A stretch of DNA of 64,000 nt from Euonymus europaeus. Lineage: Eukaryota > Streptophyta > Magnoliopsida > Celastrales > Celastraceae. The translations under genes were made by a program, and so were the position numbers. Of this stretch, positions 27,000 to 38,574 are shown one piece after another. The stretch covers positions 24,007,001 through 24,071,000 of the forward strand of contig OY756962.1 in assembly GCA_963580455.1 (NCBI GenBank), given 5' to 3'. The notes below the pieces were generated by a model that did no database searches, was not told the origin of the DNA, and saw only the letters and a list, made by a program, of their open reading frames with translations. Each line of letters begins with the position of its first letter. Within the stretch, counting starts at the first letter, position 1.

Positions 27000-29555
27000 T
27001 CACACGTAGTTCATTGTGGAAGTACACTTTTGAAGCCTTACCAGGTCAATTGGCAACTTTTCGGCCGGAAAATCGCAGGATTTGAGCTTCTCTGTTTGAT
27101 CAGGCAGCAAGTCACATGGTCGAGGAGTAACACTACTTGTGATCCCCTCGATATCAGTACATGTCCATGGCACTTTCTTGGCCTTAACAGCCATTCCAAT
27201 TGTCACATTCGATATACAAATTTCCTTAAACGGATCACCAGCAATCCCCTCCAGTCTAGCAGCCATTGTCACATTATCAGCAACCATGTCTCTGTAATTA
27301 ATCCCTTGAATCACTGGCAATGCATTTGGGTCAAAGTGATTATCAGGATGAGACCCATAATTCCCAGTCATCCAAAATACCCATTTCATGGTCTGCATTG
27401 TCATTCTCTCCACATATATGTCCTTCACATACCCTCCTCTCCCTCTAGCTGTCTTGATCCTAACCCCTGATTCTGTATGGACGGCTGTGATGTCTTCAGC
27501 TCTGACGTCTTCGATACCGCCGGACATCTCGCTTCCCAATGCGATGGCGGCACTGAACGGGGAAATGCAGGTAAGCCGTCTGATGATTAGTTGTCTTGTT
27601 GGCATTCCGAATGTGATGCCATATTCATCCCAACCGCTCTTAACTGCCACACAATCATCTCCGGAGACTATGTAACAGTCTTCTATCCTAGTATTTGTGC
27701 AAGAATCTAAACCCAAAAGAAGAATATTTTGTCAATTTAACAACTAAGAAAGGAAGAAATAGTCAAATAGTAGGACTGTAAAAAAAAACCCCGACAAAAC
27801 CTAATGTTGGAACCATTTTTTCATTAAAAAATTATATACTTTACACTAAAATTGACAGAAAATCGAAAAATTAAACGATATCATACTAAACGGTTTGGGC
27901 AAAATATATCAAAAAAATCAACCGTCCAAGAAATAGTGAGATTGGTGAAAAACAAACCTGGGTTGATGCCATCAGTGTTAGGAGATTTAATTGGAGCTAT
28001 GATTGTAATGCCTTGCACAAGAATGTTGCTGCTATAAACAGGGTGTACATTCCATGATGGGGAGTTTAGGAGCGTTAGATTGGAGATCTGAATGGTATTG
28101 GAGTACATGAACTCAATCAGGTAAGGTCGGGTGTATTTGAGCTTGCTCTGGTGGAATTTCTGCCACCAGAATGCACCTTGACCATCAATGGTGCCATTGT
28201 CCCCTGATTTTCAAAATCCAATTCGTTTAATTAATATTATTAGTGTGTAATTAAGTAATTAATGGCATATAAAACAAAGTTGATGATTTACCTGTGACAG
28301 TAACATCGGTGAGATTTGTACCAAATATGAGACTGGTATACCTTCCAGCAGCTGCGTCCCTTCCACGGCCGTACGATGGTAAAGGTTTTATTACAGGCCA
28401 TTCATTCATGTCCTGCATCAAAATAAAAACAATGAGGATGTACACGTGGCTGTTCACAAAGTCTACACGTGTAATGTAGCATTTGGGGCATCTTAAGTCC
28501 TGTTAAGACATAAAAAAAGTCTCAAGTCTCTAAATCGGTTTGGTATAAGTCGACGATAATAAGTGAAATTTTGAACAGATTTGGTGTTTTGAAGGATAAA
28601 ATCATACGAGACTTGGCTTAAAGCGTGGATAATATCAATCAAGTGGATTGAGCCTAAACCTCTCTTATTCCGTTCTTTTTTGACGGACAAACCGAGCTTT
28701 GGGCCTCGCGTGGATTTAGTCAAAACTTTTCTTACCTTCTCCTTCTCATCGCTCTCAATTTCTTCAGAGTGTATGCTGATCTCAAAATGTGAAAATTTAA
28801 CAAGTGGTGATAAGTTGAAGGCTATTAATAAGGAGATTCGAACATGACTCCCCAAATTAGAAAGATTCATCCCTAGCCAACTCGGCCACCCTTGAATATT
28901 TATGTTTAAGTGTGAAAGTTGAACAACAAGAGCATCACAGTCACAATTGCAACTAGATACTGTTTCGTTAATTGGTGATAATTGTGCAACTAATGAGTGA
29001 TGACAGTCCCAAATGGAGCTTGTCTTCATGGTATATCAACAAAGAAGCCCAATGAAAAAGAGGAAAGGAAAGGAAAAGAAAAGAAACCTGGGAAGCAAGA
29101 AGAACAGCATCCTTGTGGAGATAAAGAGTGAAGTGGCTGGTGAGGCTGAAGCTTCCTGCCAACCATTTTCCAGCAGGAACAAACAGCAGAGCCCCTCCCT
29201 CTGTCTCATACTTGCTCAACTGATTGATTGCGTCCTGAAATGCCTTTGTATTCGAGGTCTTTCCATCCCCAACTCCTCCAAAATCAGTTATTGATGCACT
29301 GTGAGCTCTGCAGTTTATTCCATTATATTCAACTGAATCCAAAATCCTGGCTTTTCTGCCTTCAACTGATCCACTCAGACTGAGTAATGCCACCATTACC
29401 AGTAGTGAAACCATCTTAATGACCTGTTTATTAAACAAAAACATTAGTACCCAATTGTGGAAAATGATGAACAAGCTTGTTACTGAACCAAAATTGAAGA
29501 TTTTGGGAGGTGGAAACAGAGTCAGAATCATTAGACTTACCCATAAGAACTCCAT
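27000..29555 (-). CDS. Glycoside hydrolase family 28 polygalacturonase-like protein, secreted
   Basis: Exons 29555-29541, 29423-29088, 28412-28292, 28203-27958 and 27706-27000 join in frame to 474 residues. A signal peptide covers about residues 1-27 (FLWVIKMVSLLVMVALLSLS). The GH28 fold shows SPNTDG (N233-T234-D235), SGDDC (D256, D257) and GVRIK (R322-I323-K324). The usual GHG motif is replaced by SAAIALGSEMSGG, which from memory is normal for one plant clade (At3g61490/At4g23500-like). Such proteins are expected in the cell wall, acting on homogalacturonan; without the GHG histidine the activity is uncertain. The first exon is only 15 nt (ATGGAGTTCTTATGG), with GTAAGT after it. An internal start at 29414 would give a shorter signal peptide but bypass this exon. 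A TATA box lies 66 bases upstream. Confidence 0.85.
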
Positions 29556-29620
29556 TGTTGTCTGCAGGAAGGCTAGGTTTGTGAATTTGTTATATGCTAA
29601 TAGTTTTAGATGAGTGCCAC

Positions 29621-29630
29621 TATTTATATA
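29621..29630 (-). promoter_or_regulatory. TATA box of the polygalacturonase-like gene
   Basis: On the minus strand CTATATAAATAG lies 66 bases before the start codon at 29555. Its form and distance fit a plant TATA box with a short leader. Confidence 0.6.
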
Positions 29631-31439
29631 GTTAGCTAAAGTGAGAAATCCCACTGTTGCACTTTGATTGTTTTTGGCTAAATCTTTGAAGCAATGCATT
29701 ACTTTTTTTCTGTTTTTAATGAAAAAGAATTGGAAAACATTTTCAATCTTGTTGTCCCATATTTCTAAATTCTATTCACTTGGTCAACAACACTGGACAG
29801 TTTGGACTATTTGTTTAATTGGATTGATGAAAAATAGTGTTTGTGTGATATGACATATCACTCAAATTTTTAGTTAAAAATTGTAATAGAATTATACATT
29901 CTGAAAATTGGGACTTGAGCCCTTGGATATATCTAGCAAAAATTCAGGTTCGAGTCAATTCGAGTCATACAATATAGGATGTTTACGATATATTTGTATG
30001 TCAAATCCGAATTGTTTGAATTTTTGAACTTACTTAATTAATCATATTCGGATTTATTTGTCGGAAAATAATCAAATCCAAATTAGGATTCAGACAACTA
30101 AATCACACAAAAATTTTGTGTTGACCTAAATCAAATTTTAAATCAGATAATTTTTTGTACATTTAAATCTAGATTTTGAATATAAAATATATGTCTAAAT
30201 TGGATTTAATCTAAATCGAGGCGAGAACGATCTTGCAACCCCTATTCCCGGATCCGATAAAAAGCGTGATCCCGTGAGTTAATGTTTGTTTTGTGTGGCG
30301 TGACAGTGGGAGCTCGTGAGTGGAGAATTTTGGATTGTGGTGGTTGGATTTAGGTTGGTTCCGTTGAGGGAGTAGTTAGTGGGTGCCCACTACTTCCAAC
30401 TTTTCGCATCTCGTGAGGCCTCTCCCTTTCAGTTCCACCATTGCCGCCCCACTTCACGGGTGGATCACACTGTTTATTATTATTATTTTAATATTTTTTA
30501 TGACCAAGAGTTCGGCTTCTCTGTTTCCTCAATCATCATCTGGTATGGTCTTCATAGGATTTTGGCCCTTTAGGATTGGTGGATGAAGAATGATCAAGAA
30601 GCAATCTTTTTTTTCTTTTTCTTTTTGGGTAGAGAATATAAGTGGACTGGGCTGGGCCAAAACCTGGTTTCTAATAGATGGAATCATGGAAGGCGAGCTT
30701 TATTTGTAACCTTATGTCTTATAAGGCATTAGATTATCACATCTCATCATTTCATTGCTCAATCGCGTGACAATACGAGCAATAAACTTATTCATTTAAC
30801 TCGTCCATCAGAAAGAAACCAACACAAATTAATCACACTCTCCTAAACGGTATTGCGGAGAGGTTCATCAAAAATGTCGATGTACATCTCTGTTCACCCC
30901 TCGCTCTTTCTATGTGTAGCATGTTTGCATTCGTTTGCTTGTGTGGGACATAGACACAAATTTCGCCTTATATGCTAAATGTATTTTGGTGTTTACAAAT
31001 CAGAGCGATCCAAGTGCACATGTATATGACAATTGCCTGGTACTTTTTTCGAGTGTAAATATATTCGGGGTATCATCGGAAGACAATAGGATGCAAATAG
31101 AGATCACCACCATCATGGAAGCCTTGTGCTAAAGCCCAGCAGCATCAGTGTTTTTTCTTTTGAGATTGTGGTTTGGGCCATATAGGCCGTGCTATGTTTT
31201 TCGGCCCAGCAGGTTTTTTTGCCACTAGCCTACAAAGATAAAGGGCTAACTAGCTTTGTCGTTATTAACTACTGAATACAAGAGTGCATTCGTTTGCTTA
31301 ACCAATTTATGGGCTGGACTTGCACTCACGTTAACAGGACCTGGACAGTTATTACTTATTAGTGACGTACATGAAACTTGAAAGGCTGAAAATAATGTTG
31401 TGATTTAGTATGAAGTATGAGTTTGTTCGAGGCGACCCG
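29631..31439. other. Intergenic, no gene recognised
   Basis: This is AT-rich spacer. 29990-30220 has repeated AAATC(C/T)GAATT-like blocks with partial inverted symmetry, perhaps a decayed element. Short open frames at 30379-30586 and 30935-31132 have no recognisable motifs and overlap each other in different frames, so none is called. Confidence 0.4.
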
Positions 31440-31790
31440 TGTTTGATGACTCAATTTACGAAAATTTTGCGGATTCAGTGAGTATATTTTTATGAGAATT
31501 ATTTTGTGAAGCAGAGGTCAGGGCTGTAGGCCAGAGCGGATTTTTTTTTGAGGCTTTATTGGTATTTTCGGTCCACGCATCATGAGTGACTTTACGTTAT
31601 AAATGTGAAACTGTAACCCTAAGTCGTTACTTGTACTTCTTTATCTGAAATAGTGAACATCTCTGCAATTTCGAGAACGTAGGTATAATTGGCTGAACCT
31701 CGTAAATTTGTGTCTTATTTTTCATTTCTTTGCATTGATTTATGTCTTGGTGCGTAATTATCTCCTAACAAATTATTGTATTAATTTTTC
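31440..31790 (+). mobile_element. Possible solo copia LTR fragment
   Basis: The stretch GAACGTAGGTATAATTGGCT, GAACCTCGTAAATTTGTGTC and TTATTTTTCATTTCTTTGCA, ending CCTAACA near 31769, follows the R/U5 end pattern of plant copia LTRs. No internal region or target duplication was found. Confidence 0.45.
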
Positions 31791-32225
31791 TCAACGAGGT
31801 CTAAATGAATTTGAGTTGCTATAACATTAGTATTTACAAAAAAAATATAAGCCCCCATGGATTGAGAGGCTCTGTACAGCTGTCCATCTCGTCCCACCCA
31901 GAGACATCCCTCCATTTGGGCTGACCATTTTGCCAAATGAGCCGCAGCTGGTAATCTCACGAGATGCCCTTAAACTCCATTGTTGCCTTGATAGTGAACT
32001 GATCCATCAGACCCATCCTTTGGAGTAGAGAAGGTCACCTACCACGCCGTGAAGGGGCATATGTCATTTTTTAATGAATTGGGCCGTTGATTAATTAATG
32101 CATTATATTTTTTAATGTATATATATAACTATATATAATATATATAATATATATGCATGCAATAACTCTTGAAGAATTTAACTTCATATTAATTTTATCA
32201 CAATCTATATATGAAGGATATGTGG

Positions 32226-32493
32226 GCGTTAAATACACTTTTCGTTAAAAATATTTGTTATTTTTCATTTTAGTCACTAAATGTTAAAACGTTACAGATC
32301 AATAACCTAAAATTTAAGTTTGTTTCGTAGTTATCACTTTGGATTACCATATTGGAACATCAGAGTTACCAATTTGGAACAACAAAGTTATCATATTGGA
32401 ACAAATTAAAACTTTAAATGATTGATCTGTAACGTTTGAACATTCAGTGATCAAAATGACAAATTTTTTAATGATCAAAAGTATACTTAACAC
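32226..32493. mobile_element. Mutator-type MITE (268 bp) with 9-bp target duplication
   Basis: The 9-bp sequence GATATGTGG flanks the element on both sides (32217-32225 and 32494-32502). The left arm GCGTTAAATACACTTTT pairs with the right end AAAAGTATACTTAACAC, and pairing continues inward (ACGTTACAGATCAAT with ATTGATCTGTAACGT). There is no coding capacity. A 9-bp duplication with long inverted arms fits Mutator-like MITEs. Confidence 0.75.
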
Positions 32494-32526
32494 GATATGT
32501 GGGTGTCTAAACTTAACTCATAACGT

Positions 32527-33614
32527 AATTCATATTTCAGATCAAATCAAAGGTACTGAAATTGCATGGTGCGTGCAGCATGGGCTCTAGTCCTGGGCTT
32601 CCAAACCCTCGTGTCTCCTAAACTATGATTTTTAGTTACTGGGCCTGAGGCCCATATGAAATTTCTACTAATCTTGACCCTCCAGAAAGCATTAGTCCTA
32701 AATCCTAAGAACCCTAGGATACTAGGATGCCTGCTCTTTTTCCTACTATTCGTGAATGTTAAAAAGTCCTGTTTTCAACTTGTTGTTTGATTTTATTTTT
32801 AAGAAAATAAATTTGTTTTTCCATATTTTACTGACAAGAAGACAAAATGCAAACTTTGTGTTTTTTAAAATGGAAAAAATATTTTTAAATTTTTTATTTT
32901 CAATCTTTTAAATCTACATTATTTTTTATTTAACCAAACGTATTCCCAGAAGCGTTTTCCATTTAAAAAAAAATAAAAATAGCAAAACACTCAAACCTCT
33001 ACTTTACTAGGGTTCTTAATCCTTATAATTAGGAGTGATGCTTTTTGGTGGCCAAAATTAGTAAAGATCACCATATGGGTCTCAGGCCCAGTAACTACAA
33101 ATTATAATTTACTGACATGAGGGTTCGGAAGCCAGGACTAGAGCTCATGCTGCATGCACCAACCAATTACAGTACGGATAGTGATATACCTCATATGTTA
33201 GCAGTCCATGACAACTCATATCTAAATAATAAGTGTTAAACTCTAAGGTGAACGATTCGCTAAACCCTAAAGACTCGTATATCGAATTTTCATGCTGTAA
33301 TTTAAACAATAAGTGATAAACTCTAAGATGAACGGATTTGATAAACCCTAACAAGTTTGTGTATCAGATTTTCATTCTTTAATCTAAACAATAAATGTTA
33401 AACTCTAAGAAAAGCGAATTTACTAAACTCTAACGTGCTGATAATTAATTAGAGTAAAATCATAAAATTAAATTAATGCTTAACATATTGATTAATGCAA
33501 TAAAATAATTAATTAGATAAAAAAATAATAGAATAATTAAATATAGGCTATCATGGGTTTCCAAAATATGGCTTATAGATCATTTTAACTTTAATTTGAT
33601 CTGAAATATGAATT
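32527..33614. repeat. Large interrupted inverted repeat (~1.09 kb)
   Basis: A 21-base sequence, AATTCATATTTCAGATCAAAT (32527-32547, first base omitted in pairing count), is exactly inverted at 33594-33614. Inside, about 32562-32720 (GCAGCATGGGCTCTAGTCCT and the following GGCCTGAGGCCCATATG) is inverted at about 33025-33165. The centre is AT-rich, and 33225-33435 carries short direct repeats of the type AAACTCTAAG. No ORF spans it. It is probably a fold-back transposon with internal additions. Confidence 0.6.
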
Positions 33615-33632
33615 CCACCATATATTTATATA

Positions 33633-33954
33633 TAGGATTATATATTAGCACATTTAATTAAGGTATATTATTTTGTGAACTAGGTTTGAAAATTGTCAAC
33701 AATAATGTAGGGACCCACTGCTGAAGTGCTGGAGCTTTTTTTACCAGATTTGTGTGTTAAACGCCAACAAAATGTTTCTGCCGACACAAACAGAATGGAA
33801 TGAACTAGTTAATAACTTTGGCGTTTAACCACACAAATCTGGTAAAAAAAAACCCCCCAACACCTGTCAACAGTGGGGTTGACAATTTTCAAATTTAGTT
33901 CACAAAATAATATTCCTTAATTTGCAAAGTTAATTGTGCTAATATATAATCCTA
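33633..33954. mobile_element. Fold-back element (322 bp) with ~90-bp arms
   Basis: Left TAGGATTATATATTAGCACA is the exact inverse of the right end TGTGCTAATATATAATCCTA apart from one base. The arms keep pairing through GTGAAC(T/A)A and GAAAATTGTCAAC. A second inner pair, ACCAGATTTGTGTG(T)TTAAACGCCA with its inverse, lies nearer the centre. If transcribed it would fold into a long hairpin. Confidence 0.75.
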
Positions 33955-33967
33955 CATAAAAAATATA

Positions 33968-34310
33968 TAGAGAAATTATCCTCTGAAATTTGAAAATGAG
34001 AATTTAATTTTTGGGGTCATTTTAGGGATTCAAATTATTTTTTTTAAAAAAAATTATATTTTGATTGATTTTATGAATCCAATAATATATATTTTTATCG
34101 AAACAAAAATCAAATTCAACATGAAAATTCTAGACCATCATATATAAATTCAAAACACTTGATGTTTCAATCACGATAAATTTGATTTTTATTTCTAACA
34201 AAAGATATATAGTTGGATTCTTAAAACTGATCAAAATATAACTATAATTTTTTAGATTTGAAAAAAAATTATTTTGGACCTCAAAATTTAGGATCATTTA
34301 TCATATATAT
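33968..34310. mobile_element. Fold-back MITE, copy 2 (same family as 5001-5340)
   Basis: It shares with copy 1 the TTTTTGGGGTCA end, AAAAAATTATATTTTGATTG, ATGAATCCAA and CAAAAATCAAATTCA, with the inverse order in the right half (GTTGGATTC, ATAACTATAATTTTTTAGA, TTATTTTGGACC). Ends are less exact than in copy 1. It lies immediately next to the 322-bp fold-back element. Confidence 0.65.
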
Positions 34311-35060
34311 ACTTGAGTATATATAGTAAATGACCAACATTGACTCTCCATAATTTTTTTCCTTCCTTTTTTTTTATTTTTAACTTTGCTAAATTAGTAC
34401 GAATTATTTATAACTAAAAGTCTAAAAGAGATATGGGGGATCCCAAATATATAAGTATTTGCTTAAAATAGATAATTTAAGTATTTTCATGCACTAATTT
34501 TTTTGGTCCAGACAGCTCGGTGTCCGCAATTAACTCTACTATAATTAAATTCGGATCGAGTCGGGAGGATCCCACTAAGGAGACAAAAGTTCTCCCAACA
34601 TTTTTTTTTTAATTCACAAGATTCGAACTCGAAATTTTATTTAAAGAGAAGCACTGTATTGTTGATATTTTGACGCACAAATTGTTTGTTTAACAATTGC
34701 ACGAACAGATAGTTGATAAGACATGTAGGAAAACAAAAACCGGCAAGACATTAGACACTTGACCAATTTGGTTAACAATTTAACCAGTGTGTGTGTGGGT
34801 GTGGCCCTAATGGTTAAACCCTTTTTGACCAATATTAGAAATAAGTGCACGCAGGATTTCAAATTGGTCCTACTTTGCCGTGAATGAGCAAACCCCACTT
34901 ATTAGTCACGAGTTGCCGGGACCTGCTATAATAAACGTTGTAAAGTATAATTTATTTATTGAGAATTATATCTGTGTAGTTTCTGCATAACGAATTAATG
35001 ATATATTTTTTAATTTAATTCAAATTAGACAATCGATAACAATATTTTGTCACCTCTTAA
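34311..35060. other. Intergenic, nothing recognised
   Basis: AT-rich spacer with short A and T runs and a GTGTGTGTGGGTGTGG stretch near 34786. No gene or RNA was seen. Confidence 0.4.
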
Positions 35061-35706
35061 AGACAATTATAATGATGTGTTTTTAGGGGAATGAATAAAT
35101 GTATGAGAATGTATGCAATGACGAGCCCAAGTTGATTTTGGGGGGCGGGGGCAATGCCCCTAAAATTATGTATTTGCCCCTCCAAGCTTAATTCATTACT
35201 AATCTTTCTTTATTTTGCTTAATAAATTATTTCTTATCTCAACTCTTAAGCCCAATTTGATTACCAGAATATGAAACCTCGGAAGAAACTATTGTAGACA
35301 ATGCGATTTGTAAGTAATTTGATTTCGTACGAAATTTATTATATAATGTCTTTATTTTCTTGCATTTTTCAATGCTGGGTCCGCCCCTGAATGTATGTTT
35401 TTGCAAATGTAACTGTATTGGTAGATGTGTTTTAATAATTTGGATGAGTATATGGCTTGACTTTTTGTAAAAAATGTGGGACCTATTATTAATTTTGGTG
35501 TAGTTTTATTGGAGAATAAATGGAGGAATGAAATAATAGATATTTTGTTAATAGAAGAAAAAATGTATAGAAATTTGTGTTTTCTATGTGACCGTATTGA
35601 GAGACATGTTTTGCAGATGTAAATGAATATGTGATTTTATTTTTTGTTTAATAGATGTGAAACCCAATTGAGAGAAAGAAAAAAAAATCCCCATTACAAT
35701 TGCTCT
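35061..35706. mobile_element. AGAGCAA-type MITE, copy B, with a nested insertion
   Basis: The left end AGACAATTATAATG pairs with the right end CATTACAATTGCTCT. Between them it shares with 37905-38335 the blocks ATGTATGAGAATG, GTATTG(G)(T/G)AGATGTGTTTT and GGCTTGACTTTTTGTAAAA, in the same order. It is split by the hAT-type insertion at 35116-35389. Confidence 0.6.
35116..35389. mobile_element. Small hAT-type MITE (274 bp) nested in the AGAGCAA-type MITE
   Basis: The 8-bp duplication AATGTATG lies at 35108-35115 and 35390-35397. The right end GGGTCCGCCCCTG is the inverse of CAGGGGCGGACCC, a common hAT terminus, and the left end is the partly matching CAATGACGAGCCC. Removing it with one duplication restores the host MITE in line with its sister copy at 37905, which supports the boundaries. 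Confidence 0.75.
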
Positions 35707-36506
35707 AATCATTACCAAGCCCAGCACCACCTAAGTATACTCTCACAGACTCACTCATCCAAATCCATTTTTAAGTGTCTGTTTGATCGAATGTAAATTT
35801 TCATAGCATATAAGCTGTAAAGCGTATAAACTATCAAATAAATTGTGTACTGTTTGGTAAAGCATAAGTTTATGATAGTGTATAAATTGTCAATTTACTA
35901 TTAACGGTATATAAAGTAGTTTAATAATGAAATAAAAGTCATCAAATACGAGTCGTGTTGAAAAAAACTCTACTCGTTGAGTTCGAATGTGTAATTTGTT
36001 CGAAATATAACATAAATGCAAGAAGATAAATGTTTGGGAGACACAAGAATAATAAGAAAAATTGAGAGAATTTTTTATCTACGTGTTGACAAAAATGAAA
36101 ATTTGTATAAGTTTCTAAACTCCTCCACGATCCCCCACGAATGGGCTTGGTCACCATTTTTCACTCCTCTCCTGATCTCCTCTCCATATTGTTGACAGCT
36201 ATCATGACGTCATGAAGTGTAATATATAGCGGCAGCTTTCTTTTGCTCGTTCACTGGTAGATTATGACAAAACCAAGGACAAAATCGTCAATTGACTCGA
36301 CAAATAACAAAATAAAGAAAACACACATATATATGATCGAGGTCTGCGTGAGATCTGCAATACCAATACACAGAGAGAGAGGCAGCAGCTCTCCTTCTCC
36401 TCTTCTCCCCTCTCCTCTCTGTGTGAGGTTCACTCTTTTCTCGATCTATTTATACAGGACCTACTCCTCCCTGTCTCCGTTCGCAATCTCCGTCTTTGAA
36501 TCAAAT
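35707..36506 (+). promoter_or_regulatory. Upstream region of the WRC-like gene
   Basis: 36367-36425 is a strong CT tract (AGCTCTCCTTCTCCTCTTCT and on), typical of plant leaders and core promoters. A TATTTATA run lies at 36449-36456, 51 bases before the start codon. Which of these marks the core promoter cannot be settled here. 35707-36250 is AT-rich with nothing recognised. Confidence 0.4.
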
Positions 36507-37689
36507 ATGCGAATTAGAAAGAACGCGAAGCTCTCCACAATACTGCAGTTCTCGGCACCGGAGTGGAGGCTACAGACGCTTGTCTGCCAGCTCAACCAGT
36601 CTCCATGGGATGTGATTACCTTCTCCGACGACACTTATCCAGCTCCGTCTCTCAACCAGGTAACTTCACTCCCTCTCTTTCCTTCACTATTTCTTAGATC
36701 TGCTAAAACCCTCTCTCTCCCTCCATTTCTCCTGCATTTTTTTCCCTAGCTCCTAGGGTTTTCTCGATCCATTGAAACCCAAAAAAAAATCTCGATTTCG
36801 ACGTTTTTTCTCCTCCAAATAGCGAATTAAGTTAATACTCATTTGTCATTTCTCTGTATTTTGCGGTTCGTGTTTGTATTTCTTCGGGGCTTCGAACCAG
36901 TTTGTAGGAAATGATAGCTTCGAGTTGAATACGAGCTTGGGGAATTTTTCTGGTGTTGTGGAGAGGTAATCTATTATTACTCTTCAATACAAATTGTTGT
37001 TATCGATTATTTCTTCTCTTATCAAACGTTAGGGTTTTTCGATATCGTTACGATATGTTTAGCTATTATCCCAAGTAATTGCTCAAAATTCGAGCTAGAT
37101 ATGGAGATTCCAAGGTCTATCTGTTTGTCTCCGTTAATTATAGAGTTACATCACAATACACAGCGTAGAGTCGATGAGGAATTGTGAACACGACAATGGC
37201 GTGGAAATGAAAACCAACGATAATGGAGAAGAAGAAGCAACGAAAATCAGGAAGAACAAATTATTATACAAGGGATTGAACAACAAAACCAGTGACTCCG
37301 CCAAGAGAGGATTGGCGATGGCTGACCGAGGGACCCGGCCGGGGCGAGCGCAGAAGGGATCCTACTGGAACTCATCGAATCCGTATGAATTTTACTATTA
37401 TTCTGGATTTGGGCCTTTGTGGGGGAAGAGAAGAGCTGATAGTCATAGAAATGAAGGTGCCGGGGAAACCAAAATCAAGAGCAAGTCGTCCAAGTCAAAC
37501 CATGTGGAGGGCGTCAATAGTCAAAACACACAACCGCCATCTTTGATTGATCGCAGAGAAGAATTTGATTTCGTGGAGGAAGAAGACGATTACGAAGAAG
37601 ACGTCGACGATGAGCAAAGATACAGCAATGGAGTGAAAAAGCGTGTTCGAAAGCTTGTCAAGGCTCGATCCTTGAAATCTCTTATGTGA
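36507..37689 (+). CDS. Plant-specific protein with WRC-family-like N-terminus, function unknown
   Basis: Exons 36507-36659, 36901-36965 and 37164-37689 join in frame to 247 residues. The N-terminus MRIRKNAKLS, then VCQLNQSPWDVI (residues 26-37), matches from memory the start of a family of plant proteins that often carry a WRC motif. The middle has a SSNPYEFYYYSGFGPLWGKRR segment (split here at its conserved core NPYEFYYYSGFGP). An acidic run follows near 200-225, then a basic end KKRVRKLVKARSLKSLM. No C-x-n-H zinc motif of the WRC type is present, so this member would lack the DNA-binding part. Highly charged and lacking a signal peptide or membrane segment, it is probably nuclear. Function is not known to me. 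Confidence 0.7.
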
Positions 37690-37904
37690 AGGGAGGTAGA
37701 GGTGGTCGTAGGATTAAATAAAGCCTTTTTTTATTAATTTTTTTTATGTTTTATTCGTCATGGTTGTGAATATTACCCGAGAATTTGTATTTCAATTTTT
37801 TTAGGGTTTTGTGAAATTTTGGTGCACAAGATTCCTGTGTTGTTCAGGGTTACTGGGTTAGAATAGTTCTTCTCTATACATGACAGACAGTGGGCGGTAG
37901 TCTA

Positions 37905-38335
37905 AGAGCAAATTCAATAAGGCATTTCTAATGGGGAAGGAAAAATGTATGAGAATGTGTGTTTTTGCTGATGTGGCTATATTGGAAAATGTGTTTTGCT
38001 GATGTGGCTGTATTGCGAGATGTGTTTTGGTAATATGGATGATGATGTGGCTTGACTTTTTGTAAAAGATTTTGGGCCCATTATGAATTTTGGTATAATT
38101 TTGTTTGAGAATGGATGAGAGAATGGAAGAGTAGATGGTTGGATAATGGTTTTGTATTGGGGGATGTGTTTTGCTGATGTGATAGTACCGGGAGGTGTGT
38201 TTTGGTGATGTAAATGTATTGAAATATGAGTTTTGTTGATTTGATTGTATTGAAAATTGTATTTTTGTGAGATAGAAGTGGATCCCATTTTTTGAATTTG
38301 ATGGCCCAACAAATAAGCCTTATTATAGTTGCTCT
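37905..38335. mobile_element. AGAGCAA-type MITE, copy A
   Basis: Ends are AGAGCAAATTCAATAAGGC and its inverse GCCTTATTATAGTTGCTCT. The body contains repeated TTTTGCTGATGTGG and ATTGGGAGATGTGTTTTG-like units. It shares order and blocks with 35061-35706. It starts about 215 bases after the stop codon of the WRC-like gene. No target duplication was clear. Confidence 0.6.
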
Positions 38336-38574
38336 AAGGTTAAGTCATGTGGACAGAGATATATAATTGGTCAACTACTTGAAAGTATAGGGGTAAGGAT
38401 GTCATTCTGTTAACTACTTATCTACAAGGCAGTCTCATGCATAATAATGAGGCGTACAGAAGTGACAGATTCTTTATAATGTTGTTATTATTATATTTGG
38501 GATATCCTAGATCTTGTTCTTTAGTTACTGGATTTCATTGATAGAAGTAGAAATTGAATATATACAGTAACTGT

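Noticed and set aside
34731..34880. Possible tRNA or small RNA gene
   Set aside because: Short box-like motifs are present, but no cloverleaf could be folded by eye and no anticodon arm was found.
36264..36506. Upstream in-frame extension of the WRC-like protein (start at 36264)
   Set aside because: The added residues are translated CT-rich leader, and the conserved family N-terminus MRIRK begins exactly at 36507.
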